64,000 nucleotides of DNA from Chryseobacterium sp. KLBC 52 (GCF_003347605.1 NZ_QDFZ01000001.1:62001-126000), one strand, 5' to 3'; counted from the stretch's first letter, positions 19,215-28,025 are shown. Numbers and translations: made by a program. Notes: generated by a model not told the origin, from the letters alone.

Positions 19215-20249
19215 ATGATTCCAAAAACAATGAAAGCGGCAGTAGTTCAGGGCTACGGTCAGCCTTTGAAAATAGAAGAAGTACCTGTAAGGGAACCCGG
19301 AAGATATGAAGTGCTTGTTAAAGTCATCGCCTGTGGAGTTTGCCACACAGATTTACATGCGGTAGATGGCGACTGGCCTGCAAAACCCAAAATGCCTCTT
19401 ATCCCCGGACATGAAGGAGTTGGTATTGTGGTAGCCTGCGGACCGGAAGCTTTTGTAAAAGAAGGAGATGCCGTAGGAGTTCCATGGTTGTACAGTGCAT
19501 GCGGATGCTGCGATTATTGTATCACAGGATGGGAAACCCTTTGTGAAGCCCAGAAAAACGGAGGTTATAGCGTAGATGGCGGATTTGCAGAATACGTCAT
19601 TGCAGATTCAAGATATGTAGGACATCTAAAATCCGATGTTAACTTTCTTGAAATTGCGCCTATTTTATGTGCCGGAGTAACCGTCTATAAAGGATTGAAA
19701 GAAACAGAAACAAAACCCGGAGAATGGGTGGCCATTTCTGGAATCGGAGGACTGGGACACGTAGCCGTTCAATATGCAAAAGCAATGGGAATGCATGTAG
19801 CAGCCATTGATGTAGCAGATGATAAGCTGGAGCTAGCAAAAAAATTGGGAGCAGACCTTGTGGTGAATGCGAAAAACACAGATCCCGGAGAATATTTACA
19901 TAAAGAAGTCGGCGGTATGCATGGTGCTTTGATTACCGCAGTTTCACCTATCGCTTTCAAGCAGGGAATCGATGTATTGAGAAGAAAAGGAACCATTGCT
20001 CTCAATGGACTTCCTCCCGGATCTTTCGAACTTCCCATATTTGAAACCGTTCTGAAAAGAATTACCGTTAGAGGTTCTATTGTAGGAACAAGAAAAGACC
20101 TGCAGGAAGCACTGGATTTCGCCAATGAAGGATTGGTAAAAGCTACAGTCACTTCCGCAAAATTAGAAGATATCAATGATGTTTTTGATAAAATGAAAAA
20201 AGGACAAATTGACGGCAGAATCGTTTTAGATATTGCCGGCTCAAATTAA
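19215..20249 (+). CDS. adhP: zinc-dependent alcohol dehydrogenase (AdhP-like)
   Basis: A medium-chain dehydrogenase interconverting primary alcohols and aldehydes with NAD(H). Catalytic zinc ligands Cys43 (GVCHTDLHA) and His66-Glu67 (GHEGVG) are present, plus the third Cys in [10 protein letters not shown]. Structural zinc cysteines 96, 99, 102 and 110 follow the CxxCxxCx7C pattern. The Rossmann motif is [15 protein letters not shown]. At 344 residues it matches propanol-preferring AdhP/AdhA enzymes. It lies downstream of the aldehyde dehydrogenase, separated by the GC-rich element, and a hairpin follows it. Direction in vivo is unknown; the context favours alcohol oxidation. Confidence 0.93.
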   Translation: MIPKTMKAAVVQGYGQPLKIEEVPVREPGRYEVLVKVIACGVCHTDLHAVDGDWPAKPKMPLIPGHEGVGIVVACGPEAFVKEGDAVGVPWLYSACGCCDYCITGWETLCEAQKNGGYSVDGGFAEYVIADSRYVGHLKSDVNFLEIAPILCAGVTVYKGLKETETKPGEWVAISGIGGLGHVAVQYAKAMGMHVAAIDVADDKLELAKKLGADLVVNAKNTDPGEYLHKEVGGMHGALITAVSPIAFKQGIDVLRRKGTIALNGLPPGSFELPIFETVLKRITVRGSIVGTRKDLQEALDFANEGLVKATVTSAKLEDINDVFDKMKKGQIDGRIVLDIAGSN

Positions 20250-20266
20250 TTTGATGATGTGTTGCT

Positions 20267-20303
20267 GATCCCGGTTAGAATGTACTTTACCGGGATCTTT
20301 TAT
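20267..20303 (+). terminator. hairpin terminator or attenuator inside the dehydrogenase cassette
   Basis: GATCCCGGT (20267-20275) pairs perfectly with ACCGGGATC (20289-20297), then TTTTAT. It stands between adhP and the DUF779 gene, so it may lower rather than end transcription. Confidence 0.7.
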
Positions 20304-20338
20304 CAGTATAAGGTTGGCATTAAACCAAAATAAAAACA

Positions 20339-20722
20339 ATGGAAACAAAAATATCAAGACTCTCCGCCACGGAACAGGCTCTTGAAGTAATTAACAGGCT
20401 GGAAGAACAATATGGTCCTCTGATGTTTTATCAGGCAGGAGGATGTTGTGAAGGAACCCAACCGCAATGCTTCGAAAAAGGAGGATTCTTTCCCAGAATG
20501 AATGATGCCATGATCGGTACTATTAACGGGCATGAGTTCTGGGTAGACCGAGACCTTTTTGAATACTGGAAATATTCACATTTTACTCTGGATATAACAG
20601 ATGGTTTCGGGCCTGGTGGATTTTCACTGGAAACTCCCTTGGGAAAAACGTTTAAAGTTCATTACAGGCTTTTCACTCCTGAAGAATATGAAAACCTGGA
20701 ACCGATAAAGCGCAGTGAGTAA
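20339..20722 (+). CDS. DUF779 family protein
   Basis: A 127-residue cytoplasmic protein of the DUF779 family, whose genes are usually found next to aldehyde dehydrogenases of the AldB/AcoD type. Conserved cysteines stand in GGCCEGTQPQCF, followed by FFPRMNDAMIGTINGHEFWVD. The cysteines could bind a metal or take part in redox chemistry, but no activity is established to my knowledge. Its place as third member of the dehydrogenase cassette supports a helper role in aldehyde oxidation. Confidence 0.88.
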   Translation: METKISRLSATEQALEVINRLEEQYGPLMFYQAGGCCEGTQPQCFEKGGFFPRMNDAMIGTINGHEFWVDRDLFEYWKYSHFTLDITDGFGPGGFSLETPLGKTFKVHYRLFTPEEYENLEPIKRSE

Positions 20723-20755
20723 AAAGCTTCGAAATCAAAAATGATAGGCTAAGAA

Positions 20756-21268
20756 TTAAGGTTTTTGAGCAATATAAATAAGCTCTCTTTCAAATTCATA
20801 TTTCCCTCTCGAAATTCCTCTTTTTAAGATAAAATATTGAGTAATTGCTATTACCAAAGCGACTGCCCCGGCCATAAGACCTTGCTGACCTCCTGTTATA
20901 CTGACAAATGCTATCACAAAGCAAAAACACAAAATGAGAAACCAATTCAAAATCTGAAATCCTGAAGGGAAAAATTCTATCAGTACAGATGATATCCCAT
21001 TGTTGTCAGAAATAGTTCCATGAAACACAGGATTACTTCTGTTCATATCAAATAGCCTTCCTCTTCTTTTGATTGTAAAACTGTTTGCATCAATCATTCC
21101 CCGGTATTCAAAACGGGTAGGAATTGTGGTGTCTTTTTCTAATGATATGAAAGTAGTATTGGTTTTATAAGTGACTTTCATTAATCTCTGTACCAGTTCT
21201 GCACTATTGATATTGAGATCAATAATGAGGCTGTTGTATAAGCCAATGCTTTTGAAAAATGAGTTCAT
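20756..21268 (-). CDS. membrane protein of unknown function
   Basis: A 170-residue protein with two hydrophobic segments in its second half (FQILNWFLILCFCFVIAFVSI and GLMAGAVALVIAITQYFILK) and a charged tail. The N-terminal hundred residues are soluble and beta-rich (FEYRGMIDANSFTIKRRG). I do not recognise the family. It lies 28 bases downstream of the symporter gene on the same strand, so the two may be cotranscribed. There is no enzymatic motif. Confidence 0.7.
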   Translation of the reverse strand: MNSFFKSIGLYNSLIIDLNINSAELVQRLMKVTYKTNTTFISLEKDTTIPTRFEYRGMIDANSFTIKRRGRLFDMNRSNPVFHGTISDNNGISSVLIEFFPSGFQILNWFLILCFCFVIAFVSITGGQQGLMAGAVALVIAITQYFILKRGISRGKYEFERELIYIAQKP

Positions 21269-21296
21269 GGGTTAAAAGAAAATGGTTAAACTACAG

Positions 21297-22496
21297 TCAG
21301 ACTTTCACAAACCGGTTAACAAACATAGCGGCAACGATATCTCCTACAGCGTTCAGAACAGTAGCCAAAGGATCTACCAAAGTTCCGATGATCATTACGG
21401 CAGGAATGGCTTCCTGAGGAAGTTTATAAACAGAAATCATCAGCATTTCCCCAATATATCCGCCATTAGGAATACCTCCGGCGACAATACTCACAAAAAC
21501 GGTAATTCCCAAAGCTAAAAGCAGATTGGCTGGATCGAAAAAATCTTTTCCAATAATTAAAAATGCCACATAGATCTTGATAATCGAAGACATTGAAGAC
21601 CCGTTTTTATGTAAAGTAGTCCCGATAGGAATCACCAGATTGGCAATAGAATTCGGAATTCCGATTTTGGAAGCGGCCTGTAAATTGGCTGGCATTGTTG
21701 CAAAACTGCTGCATGTGCTTATGGCGGTCAAAGTAGGGTAGATCGCATTGGTCCAAAAACTTTTGACTCCTTTTTGCCCATTCGCCATGAACGCATAGAT
21801 AGAAAAGAACACCAGAAAATAAATAACTCCTGCAATATAATATAACCCTAAAGGTTTAGCATAAAATCCAAAAAGCTGTGGTCCTAAAGTCGCTACCTGA
21901 TAAGCAAAATAGGCGCCCAGACCAATAGGTGCCAATTTCATAACCAGCAAAAGAAGTTCTTTCATCACTTCATACCCTGAAGCAATAAAAACCCTGAAAG
22001 GCTGTCCCTTTTCTCCTGTTTTTCGGGCTGCAAATCCTGTCAGAAAAGCAAATACCAGAAGAGCCAGCATATTCCTTCTTGAAAAAAGCTCCGTAAATTC
22101 TCCCACCGTAAAGAAACTTACAATTCTGTTGCCCCATGTATCCTCATTGGCCGCTTCCGTAATCAACTCAGAACTCCCTGAAACACCCGAAACCGGGAAC
22201 AGATATACTGCACAGATCGTAAAGACTGCTGCCGTAAGAATAAAAAATAAAAAGGTAAGGGCCATCACAAGAATGATCTTACCGAATTTAGACTGCTGCT
22301 CCAGAGAAGCAATAGAGTTGGAAACGGCAAAGAATACCAAAGGAACTACACTCACAAAAAGAAGATTCAGAAAAATATCTCCCAAAGGTTTAATGTATTC
22401 CACAAACCCTGGTGCAACAATTCCTATGATGCTTCCAATAGTGATTCCCAAAAGTAAAAATATGATTCCGGAGTAGTTTTTCAATACATCTTTCAT
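21297..22496 (-). CDS. dicarboxylate/amino acid:cation symporter
   Basis: A 399-residue inner-membrane transporter of the DAACS family (GltP/DctA-like), taking up glutamate, aspartate or C4-dicarboxylates with Na+ or H+. The serine-rich re-entrant loop is seen as TLTAISTCSSFATMPANLQAA, followed by IPIGTTLHKNGSSM, which replaces the usual NMDGT region. A second re-entrant hairpin and the last membrane helix carry the PLATVLNAVGDIVAA segment. About eight membrane helices are evident. A TATCTTTG -7 box lies 14 bases before the ATG. The exact substrate cannot be assigned. Confidence 0.9.
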   Translation of the reverse strand: MKDVLKNYSGIIFLLLGITIGSIIGIVAPGFVEYIKPLGDIFLNLLFVSVVPLVFFAVSNSIASLEQQSKFGKIILVMALTFLFFILTAAVFTICAVYLFPVSGVSGSSELITEAANEDTWGNRIVSFFTVGEFTELFSRRNMLALLVFAFLTGFAARKTGEKGQPFRVFIASGYEVMKELLLLVMKLAPIGLGAYFAYQVATLGPQLFGFYAKPLGLYYIAGVIYFLVFFSIYAFMANGQKGVKSFWTNAIYPTLTAISTCSSFATMPANLQAASKIGIPNSIANLVIPIGTTLHKNGSSMSSIIKIYVAFLIIGKDFFDPANLLLALGITVFVSIVAGGIPNGGYIGEMLMISVYKLPQEAIPAVMIIGTLVDPLATVLNAVGDIVAAMFVNRFVKV

Positions 22497-22510
22497 GTAT
22501 GGCTTTTTAT

Positions 22511-22573
22511 CAAAGATAGGTTTATTTTTAACATTCTGTTATACAATTTTCAGACCTAAAATTCATAAATTTG
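22511..22573. promoter_or_regulatory. divergent TAnnTTTG promoters
   Basis: The 93-base gap between divergent genes holds TATCTTTG on the minus strand (22518 to 22511, 14 bases before the symporter ATG) and TAAATTTG on the plus strand (22566-22573, 16 bases before the cbpA ATG). Both match the Bacteroidetes -7 element. Confidence 0.5.
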
Positions 22574-22589
22574 GGTAAACCACATTTCT

Positions 22590-23501
22590 ATGGCTTATAT
22601 AGATTACTATAAAATTTTAGGCGTAGATAAAAACGCAACACAGGATGATATTAAAAAAGCCTACCGAAAATTGGCCAGAAAACATCATCCCGATCTCAAT
22701 CCCGGAGACAAAGAAGCAGAAAAGAAATTCAAAGAACTGAATGAAGCGAATGAAGTGCTGAGTAATCCGGAAAACAGATCAAAATATGACAAGTACGGAG
22801 AACACTGGAAGCACGGCGAAGAATATGAAAAAGCCCAGCAGCAGCAAAGACAGTATCAACAGCAAAGTTATAACGGAGGATATTCCGGTGCAGATTTTGG
22901 TGGAGGTGAAGATTTCTCAGATTTCTTCCAGGATATGTTTGGCGGTGCAGGCGGTGGATTTGGCAGAAGTTCAAGAGGAAGAGCCTCCGGTAAATTCAAA
23001 GGACAGGATATCACTGCCGAATTGAATCTCAATTTAAGAGACGCTGCAACCACGCATCCGCAAACTTTTGAAATCAATGGAAAGAAAGTAAGAATCACCA
23101 TTCCTGCAGGAGTGTATGACGGACAGCAGATTAAGTTAAAAGGACATGGAAACCCCGGAGTAAACGGTGGTCCAAACGGAGATTTATATATCACCTTCAA
23201 TATTCCTGCTGATCCGGATTTTGAAAGAATAGGTGATGATCTAAAGACCAAAGTAACCATCGATCTGTACACAGCCGTTTTGGGTGGCGAAGTAAAAGTA
23301 CATACGCTCAATGGAAGCGTAAACCTTAAAGTAAAACCGGAAACCCAAACCGGAATGACAGTAAGGCTCAAAGGAAAAGGTTTTCCTGTCTATAAAAAAG
23401 AAGGAGAACACGGTGATCTTTTTGTAACCTACGAAGTGAAACTGCCAACCAACCTTACTGAGAAGCAGAAAGAACTTTTTGAACAACTAAAAAATTCCTA
23501 A
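22590..23501 (+). CDS. cbpA: CbpA-type DnaJ family co-chaperone
   Basis: A 303-residue class II Hsp40. The J domain (residues 1-70) has the essential HPD triad at 33-35 ([10 protein letters not shown]) that stimulates DnaK ATPase. A Gln/Gly/Phe-rich linker follows (about 85-135). Two C-terminal substrate-binding domains come next ([19 protein letters not shown] and [11 protein letters not shown]). The zinc-finger CxxCxGxG repeats of true DnaJ are absent, which marks the CbpA type. The cbpM-like gene begins 3 bases after the stop, as in the E. coli cbpAM operon. A nucleoid-binding role is known for E. coli CbpA and only inferred here. Confidence 0.93.
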   Translation: MAYIDYYKILGVDKNATQDDIKKAYRKLARKHHPDLNPGDKEAEKKFKELNEANEVLSNPENRSKYDKYGEHWKHGEEYEKAQQQQRQYQQQSYNGGYSGADFGGGEDFSDFFQDMFGGAGGGFGRSSRGRASGKFKGQDITAELNLNLRDAATTHPQTFEINGKKVRITIPAGVYDGQQIKLKGHGNPGVNGGPNGDLYITFNIPADPDFERIGDDLKTKVTIDLYTAVLGGEVKVHTLNGSVNLKVKPETQTGMTVRLKGKGFPVYKKEGEHGDLFVTYEVKLPTNLTEKQKELFEQLKNS

Positions 23502-23504
23502 GCT

Positions 23505-23807
23505 ATGAGTGAAAGAATATCACGGGAAGAACTCGTAAAAATCTATAATATAGAAATCACTTTTTTTGATGAGCTTGTAGACTATGGGCTGCTGAATATT
23601 CAGATTGAAAACAATATTCATTACCTGATGTATGAAGATCTGCCCGATCTGGAAAAATTTGCCAACTGGCATTATGATCTTGAAATTAATCTGCCTGGTC
23701 TTGAAGTAATTTATAATATGCTGAAAAAACTGGATGCCCTGAACCGAAGAAACAGAGAACTGATGAATAAACTTTCTGCCATAAGTGATCAATATGAAGA
23801 TATTTAG
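23505..23807 (+). CDS. cbpM: CbpM-like chaperone modulator
   Basis: A 100-residue MerR-like helical protein (ISREELVKIYNIEITFFDELVDYGLL, then LEKFANWHYDLEINLPGLEVIYNMLKKLDAL). CbpM proteins bind the J domain of CbpA and block its work with DnaK. The assignment rests on size, fold pattern and tight linkage to cbpA (3-base gap). No DNA-binding wing is clear. Confidence 0.85.
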   Translation: MSERISREELVKIYNIEITFFDELVDYGLLNIQIENNIHYLMYEDLPDLEKFANWHYDLEINLPGLEVIYNMLKKLDALNRRNRELMNKLSAISDQYEDI

Positions 23808-23844
23808 TTTAGTTTTGTAGCTTTTTAAAGCAAACTCTATAATT

Positions 23845-24375
23845 ATGAATGAAGAAAAGGTGATTACACTAAAACCGGACAGAAAGATTTTTGAAGATAT
23901 TTATTTTAGCGGTAATCAGGGAAGTCTGCTTTTTTCTCCTACTACGAAAAGTAAAACGATTATTACAATAGCTGCTGCAGTAATTGTTTTCATTGTTTTT
24001 CTTTTAAAAGATCTTATGATTAAAGAAAATGCAGGCGTTTTATACTTCCTGAGTTTTATATTTTTGCTTTGTGCTGTTTTTTTATCCGTAAGCGTTAATA
24101 AAGTTTCAAGATGGAAAAAACAGGTGAATCATTATTTAAGCGTGCTTGAAAGATGTAAAATATACGAAATCAGATTGGATAAGAATTTTTTCACGGTCAA
24201 TATTGATGGCGAAAAAGAAACCAGCGAATGGAAAGATTTTGAATATTTTGACAGCACCCCTGAATTTATTTCTCTTGAAGGAAAATACAGTTATATGTTT
24301 CCCAGAAAATCAATGAGTGAGAAAGAATACAGCTTTCTTAAGAATACATTGAAAGAGAAAGTTAAGACCGATTAA
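23845..24375 (+). CDS. YcxB-like membrane protein
   Basis: A 176-residue protein with two adjacent membrane helices (TIITIAAAVIVFIVFLL and LYFLSFIFLLCAVFLSVSV). A cytoplasmic C-terminal domain contains FFTVNIDGEKETSEWKDFEYFDSTPEFISL, which recalls the YcxB-like domain. It has no catalytic motif and its function is unknown. A shared convergent terminator follows, and the gene begins 37 bases after cbpM. Confidence 0.72.
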   Translation: MNEEKVITLKPDRKIFEDIYFSGNQGSLLFSPTTKSKTIITIAAAVIVFIVFLLKDLMIKENAGVLYFLSFIFLLCAVFLSVSVNKVSRWKKQVNHYLSVLERCKIYEIRLDKNFFTVNIDGEKETSEWKDFEYFDSTPEFISLEGKYSYMFPRKSMSEKEYSFLKNTLKEKVKTD

Positions 24376-24383
24376 TAAAAACA

Positions 24384-24414
24384 AAAACGGAGCAAAATAA
24401 TTTTGCTCCGTTTT
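24384..24414. terminator. bidirectional terminator between convergent genes
   Basis: AAAACGGAGCAAAA (24384-24397) pairs perfectly with TTTTGCTCCGTTTT (24401-24414), with A and T runs on either side, so it can end transcription from both directions. Confidence 0.9.
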
Positions 24415-24434
24415 CGATTATTTATAAGTTAAGT

Positions 24435-25427
24435 TTATTTGCTTTCTTCCAGCCAGCCCATTTCCTTCATCCACTCGTCATTGTAGATTTTTCCTACATA
24501 TCTTGAACCATGGTCATGAAGTAAAACGACAATTACATCATCTTTCGTGAACTGATCTTTCATCTGAATTAAAGAGGCAATAGCACTTCCTGCAGAATAT
24601 CCACAGAAGATACCTTCTTCTTTTGCCAGTTTTCTGGCGTAGATAGCACCGTCTTTATCTGTTACTTTTTCAAAGTGATCAATCACAGACATGTCATAGT
24701 TTTCAGGAATGATATCTTCCCCGATTCCTTCTGTAATATAAGTGTAAGCATGATCATAATGCAGTTCACCCGTTTCATGGAATTCTTTCAGAATAGAACC
24801 ATAAGTATCCACTCCAATTACTTTGATATCCGAATTTTTTTCTTTGAAAAATGTTCCACATCCTGTAATGGTACCTCCTGTTCCGGCTCCTACCACAAAA
24901 TGAGTCAGTTTTCCTTCTGTCTGTTCCCAGATTTCCGGAGCGGTAGATTCGTAGTGAGCAGCTCTGTTGGATAAGTTGTCATATTGGTTTACATACCATC
25001 CGTTTTCTGTTTCTTTAGCCAGTCTTTTGGAAACTGAATAATAAGAACGTGGATCGGTAGGCTTTACATCAGTAGGGCAAACAATTACTTCAGCACCTAC
25101 AGCACGAAGAATATCACATTTTTCTTTTGACTGTTTAGAATTGGTTACAAAGATACATTTGTATCCTTTGATGATGGCAGCCAGTGCCAGTCCCATTCCT
25201 GTATTTCCGGAAGTTCCTTCGATAATAGTTCCTCCAGGTTTTAATCTGCCGTCTTTTTCAGCATCTTCTATCATTTTAAGAGCCATTCTGTCCTTTACGG
25301 AGTTTCCAGGATTGAAGGTCTCTACTTTTGCTAATACCAGTGCCGGAAAATCTTCACCTAATACTTTGTTAAGCTTTACCAGCGGTGTGTTACCTATCGT
25401 TTCAAGGATATTTTTTGCGTATTTCAT
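24435..25427 (-). CDS. PLP-dependent beta-synthase (cystathionine beta-synthase / cysteine synthase)
   Basis: A fold-type II PLP enzyme of sulfur amino-acid metabolism. The Schiff-base lysine is Lys45 in NPGNSVKDR. The EGTSGNTG loop and GAGTGGTITG phosphate clamp are present. Several segments follow the catalytic core of eukaryotic cystathionine beta-synthase more closely than CysK: DTYGSILKEF, YITEGIGEDIIPENYD, EEGIFCGYSAGSA, and the ending NDEWMKEMGWLEE. At 330 residues it has neither the N-terminal haem segment nor the C-terminal regulatory CBS domains. It may make cystathionine from serine and homocysteine, or cysteine from O-acetylserine; the choice needs assay. A -7 box lies 20 bases upstream. 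Confidence 0.88.
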   Translation of the reverse strand: MKYAKNILETIGNTPLVKLNKVLGEDFPALVLAKVETFNPGNSVKDRMALKMIEDAEKDGRLKPGGTIIEGTSGNTGMGLALAAIIKGYKCIFVTNSKQSKEKCDILRAVGAEVIVCPTDVKPTDPRSYYSVSKRLAKETENGWYVNQYDNLSNRAAHYESTAPEIWEQTEGKLTHFVVGAGTGGTITGCGTFFKEKNSDIKVIGVDTYGSILKEFHETGELHYDHAYTYITEGIGEDIIPENYDMSVIDHFEKVTDKDGAIYARKLAKEEGIFCGYSAGSAIASLIQMKDQFTKDDVIVVLLHDHGSRYVGKIYNDEWMKEMGWLEESK

Positions 25428-25446
25428 AAATGTTTTATAAGCGGTG

Positions 25447-25454
25447 CAAAGATA
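25447..25454 (-). promoter_or_regulatory. TAnnTTTG -7 box of the beta-synthase gene
   Basis: On the minus strand TATCTTTG runs from 25454 to 25447, 19 bases before the start codon. The DnaA-box cluster begins 22 bases further upstream, about where the -33 element would be. Confidence 0.5.
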
Positions 25455-25476
25455 AGGCTTTTAAAATTATCTGTAC

Positions 25477-25507
25477 TGTGGATAACGTGTGGATAAGTTG
25501 TGGATAA
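25477..25507 (+). other. cluster of three DnaA boxes
   Basis: The nonamer TGTGGATAA, reverse complement of the consensus DnaA box TTATCCACA, occurs perfectly at 25477-25485, 25488-25496 and 25499-25507. All three are in the same orientation, starting exactly 11 bases apart, one helical turn. An AT-rich heptamer array begins 33 bases further on. This is the arrangement of a replication-origin core or another DnaA-binding locus. The sites also lie just upstream of the beta-synthase promoter, so a purely regulatory role is possible. Confidence 0.75.
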
Positions 25508-25540
25508 CACTGAAATCAACTGATAAACAATCAATAACTT

Positions 25541-25586
25541 TCAATTATCAATTATCAATTATCAATTATCAATTATCAATTATCAA
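25541..25586. repeat. heptamer tandem repeat, AT-rich
   Basis: The unit TCAATTA is repeated six times without error (25541-25582) with a partial seventh copy. Six of seven positions are A or T. It lies beside the DnaA boxes and could serve as the DNA-unwinding element. It is otherwise a simple microsatellite prone to slippage. Confidence 0.85.
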
Positions 25587-25594
25587 ATATCGTA

Positions 25595-26824
25595 TTAGTT
25601 GTACTTAATTGCCTTCACCGGAGAAATCTTACTGATCAGGTAGCTTGGAATAATTAAAGCAAATCCTGAGATAATAAGAATTCCTACTGAAATAGAGATA
25701 ATCGCAATCGGATTAAGGTCTACCGGAACAGTACTTACATAATAGTTTTCAGGATTAAGTTTGATGATTCCAAAGAATTTCTGGATTAAAATCAGTCCTA
25801 ATCCGATAGCATTTCCATACAAAAGTCCAGGGATCATAATAATCAGGGTATAATTGATGAAAGTAGCTCTTATCTGTGAATTGCTTGCGCCTAATGTTTT
25901 CAGAAGACCAATAGAATTGGTTCGTTCAATAATAAGAATCAAAAGAACCATGATAATATTGATGACCACTACAATCAGCATGATGATGATGATTAAAGCA
26001 ATATTGGTATCAAAAATACTGATCCAGTCTGTAATCTGCGGAAATTTTTCTGTCGCTTTTTCAGCATAGTTTTTATATCCGATCAGTTTCTCAATGTCAG
26101 GAAAATCTTTGTCGATGTCGTTTACATTTTTCAGGAAAATATCTATGCCACCAATTTCATCTGGCTTCATATCCTGAATTTTTCTTGCATGGTTAATTCC
26201 GCCTATGACAAACTGTTCGTCAATTAATTTAATATCTGTTCTGTAAATACCGATAACTCTGAATTTACGGTAAAGTGGTTTCTGATCTGCTTTTAAAAAT
26301 ACGGTAACGATGCTGTCATTCACTTTAAGATGAAGGTCTTTAGCGACTTTCTGGGAAATAGCAACGTCATTATTAAATCCTTTTTCCGTTACTTTCGGTG
26401 TTGTTCCGGCAATAAGAAATTTTTTAAATCTTAAACTGTCAAAATCTTTTCCTATTCCCTTAAATATAATGCCTGCGAAATTGTGCTCATTACGCATAAT
26501 TCCGGTAACAGTCACATATTTTTGGGTACTTTCCACATCGGGAAGCTCTTTTATCTTGGCAATATTCAGTCCCTGATTATCCAGTACAGAAGTATTGTAT
26601 GAAGAATTGGATCGTGTAGATCTCACCGTAATGTGTCCGCTGAAATCAGCCAGCCTCTCCTTGATAGCTTTTTTAGAACCAAAACCAGTGGCTACAGTAA
26701 TTAAGGAAACAATAATTCCCAATGCTACGGAAAGCCTGCCAATGAAGATGATAACCCTTGAAAGGTTATTTTTGTTATCTTTGGAAAATGCTATTTTTCT
26801 AGAGAAATATAAAGGAAATTTCAA
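25595..26824 (-). CDS. FtsX/LolE-type ABC transporter permease
   Basis: The membrane subunit of an ABC system of the MacB/LolCE type, 409 residues. It has one N-terminal membrane helix (VIIFIGRLSVALGIIVSLITVATGF), a periplasmic domain of about 200 residues, then three helices (IALIIIIMLIVVVINIIMVLLIL and two near the end). Family motifs include ERTNSIGLLKTLGASNSQIRATF before the second cluster and SPVKAIKYN at the end. LolE-like proteins help move lipoproteins to the outer membrane; related ones drive other envelope tasks. No ATPase gene is adjacent. A TTG start at 26824 (MKFPLYFSRKIAFS) is chosen because the ATG at 26893 would lie inside the opposite gene's signal peptide. Confidence 0.85.
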   Translation of the reverse strand: MKFPLYFSRKIAFSKDNKNNLSRVIIFIGRLSVALGIIVSLITVATGFGSKKAIKERLADFSGHITVRSTRSNSSYNTSVLDNQGLNIAKIKELPDVESTQKYVTVTGIMRNEHNFAGIIFKGIGKDFDSLRFKKFLIAGTTPKVTEKGFNNDVAISQKVAKDLHLKVNDSIVTVFLKADQKPLYRKFRVIGIYRTDIKLIDEQFVIGGINHARKIQDMKPDEIGGIDIFLKNVNDIDKDFPDIEKLIGYKNYAEKATEKFPQITDWISIFDTNIALIIIIMLIVVVINIIMVLLILIIERTNSIGLLKTLGASNSQIRATFINYTLIIMIPGLLYGNAIGLGLILIQKFFGIIKLNPENYYVSTVPVDLNPIAIISISVGILIISGFALIIPSYLISKISPVKAIKYN

Positions 26825-26828
26825 GCTT

Positions 26829-28025
26829 ATGAATTTAGATTTCAAAATTAAAAATTTACTTCTGATTTGCCTAATTTTTTTAGGAGTATTCAACCAATAT
26901 TATTCTCAGACTCAAGTTCAACCGGATTTTAAAACCGGTGCCGACCAGCCTGAAATCTACTTGCCGCTGTTAAAAAATAAAACGATAGGAGTGGTGACGA
27001 ATCAGACCGGTTTAATGAATGATAAAACCCATCTGGTTGATTTTCTTGTAAAAAACGGAATTAAAATCAAGTCTATTTTCGCTCCTGAACATGGTTTCAG
27101 AGGAGATGCAGATGCAGGGGCAAAAGTGAAAAACGGAGTAGATGTGAAAACAGGAATTCCCATTGTTTCTCTGTATGGAAATAATAAAAAGCCAAAGCCG
27201 GAACAGCTTTCCGGAATTGACATCGTTGTTTTTGATATTCAGGATGTGGGTGTGAGGTTTTACACGTATATTTCTACTTTGTCTTACCTGATGGAAGCCG
27301 GAGCTGAAAATAATGTTGAGATCATGGTTTTGGATCGCCCCAATCCGCATGACGGATATACTGACGGACCTGTATTGAGGAAAAAATGGGCAAGTTTTGT
27401 CGGACTTCACGAAGTTCCCGTAGTATATGGACTGACAATAGGAGAGTATGGAAAGATGGTAAACGGAGAAAAATGGCTTAAAAATGAAGTCCAGGCTAAA
27501 TATACGCTTGTTCCGATGAAGAATTATCATAAAAAACAGCGTTATCAGATACTTGATAAACCTTCTCCTAATTTACCTAATGACAAAGCCATCAATCTCT
27601 ATCCAAGTTTATGTTTCTTTGAAGGCACTCAGGTTTCCGTGGGAAGAGGAACAGACCTTCCTTTTCAGATTTATGGCTCTCCATGGACGGAAAACCTTCC
27701 TTATCAGTTTACACCAAAACCAAGCTACGGAGCTAAAGATCCATTCCTGAACGGGAAGCTGTGTTATGGTGAAAACCTTTCCAGTTATCCCAAGGATCTA
27801 AGAGAGTTGAATCTTGAATGGGTCATCAAAGCTTATCAGAATTATAAAAACCCGCAGCAGGATTTCTTCCTTAAAAATCTATGGTTTGATACTTTATCCG
27901 GAACTGATGAACTGAGAAAACAGATTATCGCAGGAAAATCAATTCCGGACATAAAAGATTCATGGAAAAAAGATCTGGAAAGTTTCGAAAAGATCAGGAC
28001 CAGATATGTGATATACGAAGATTAA
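26829..28025 (+). CDS. namZ: DUF1343 / NamZ-type exo-beta-N-acetylmuramidase
   Basis: A 398-residue exported protein of the DUF1343 family, now known as NamZ (GH171), which releases N-acetylmuramic acid from the ends of peptidoglycan fragments. The ATG at 26829 gives a hydrophobic signal (IKNLLLICLIFLGVFNQYYS); earlier in-frame starts fall inside the divergent permease gene. Conserved segments are GVVTNQTGL, FAPEHGFRG, VVFDIQDVGVRFYTYISTL, VLDRPNP and SVGRGTDLPFQIYG. Its product would feed cell-wall recycling or scavenging. Its start is only 4 bases from the permease start on the other strand. The 3' end abuts a convergent gene with no gap. Confidence 0.88.
   Translation: MNLDFKIKNLLLICLIFLGVFNQYYSQTQVQPDFKTGADQPEIYLPLLKNKTIGVVTNQTGLMNDKTHLVDFLVKNGIKIKSIFAPEHGFRGDADAGAKVKNGVDVKTGIPIVSLYGNNKKPKPEQLSGIDIVVFDIQDVGVRFYTYISTLSYLMEAGAENNVEIMVLDRPNPHDGYTDGPVLRKKWASFVGLHEVPVVYGLTIGEYGKMVNGEKWLKNEVQAKYTLVPMKNYHKKQRYQILDKPSPNLPNDKAINLYPSLCFFEGTQVSVGRGTDLPFQIYGSPWTENLPYQFTPKPSYGAKDPFLNGKLCYGENLSSYPKDLRELNLEWVIKAYQNYKNPQQDFFLKNLWFDTLSGTDELRKQIIAGKSIPDIKDSWKKDLESFEKIRTRYVIYED

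Noticed and set aside
25541-25586. CRISPR-like repeats
   Set aside because: The 7-base units are directly adjacent, with no spacers.
26595-26828. 78-codon N-terminal extension of namZ
   Set aside because: It is antisense to the permease gene and would bury the signal peptide.
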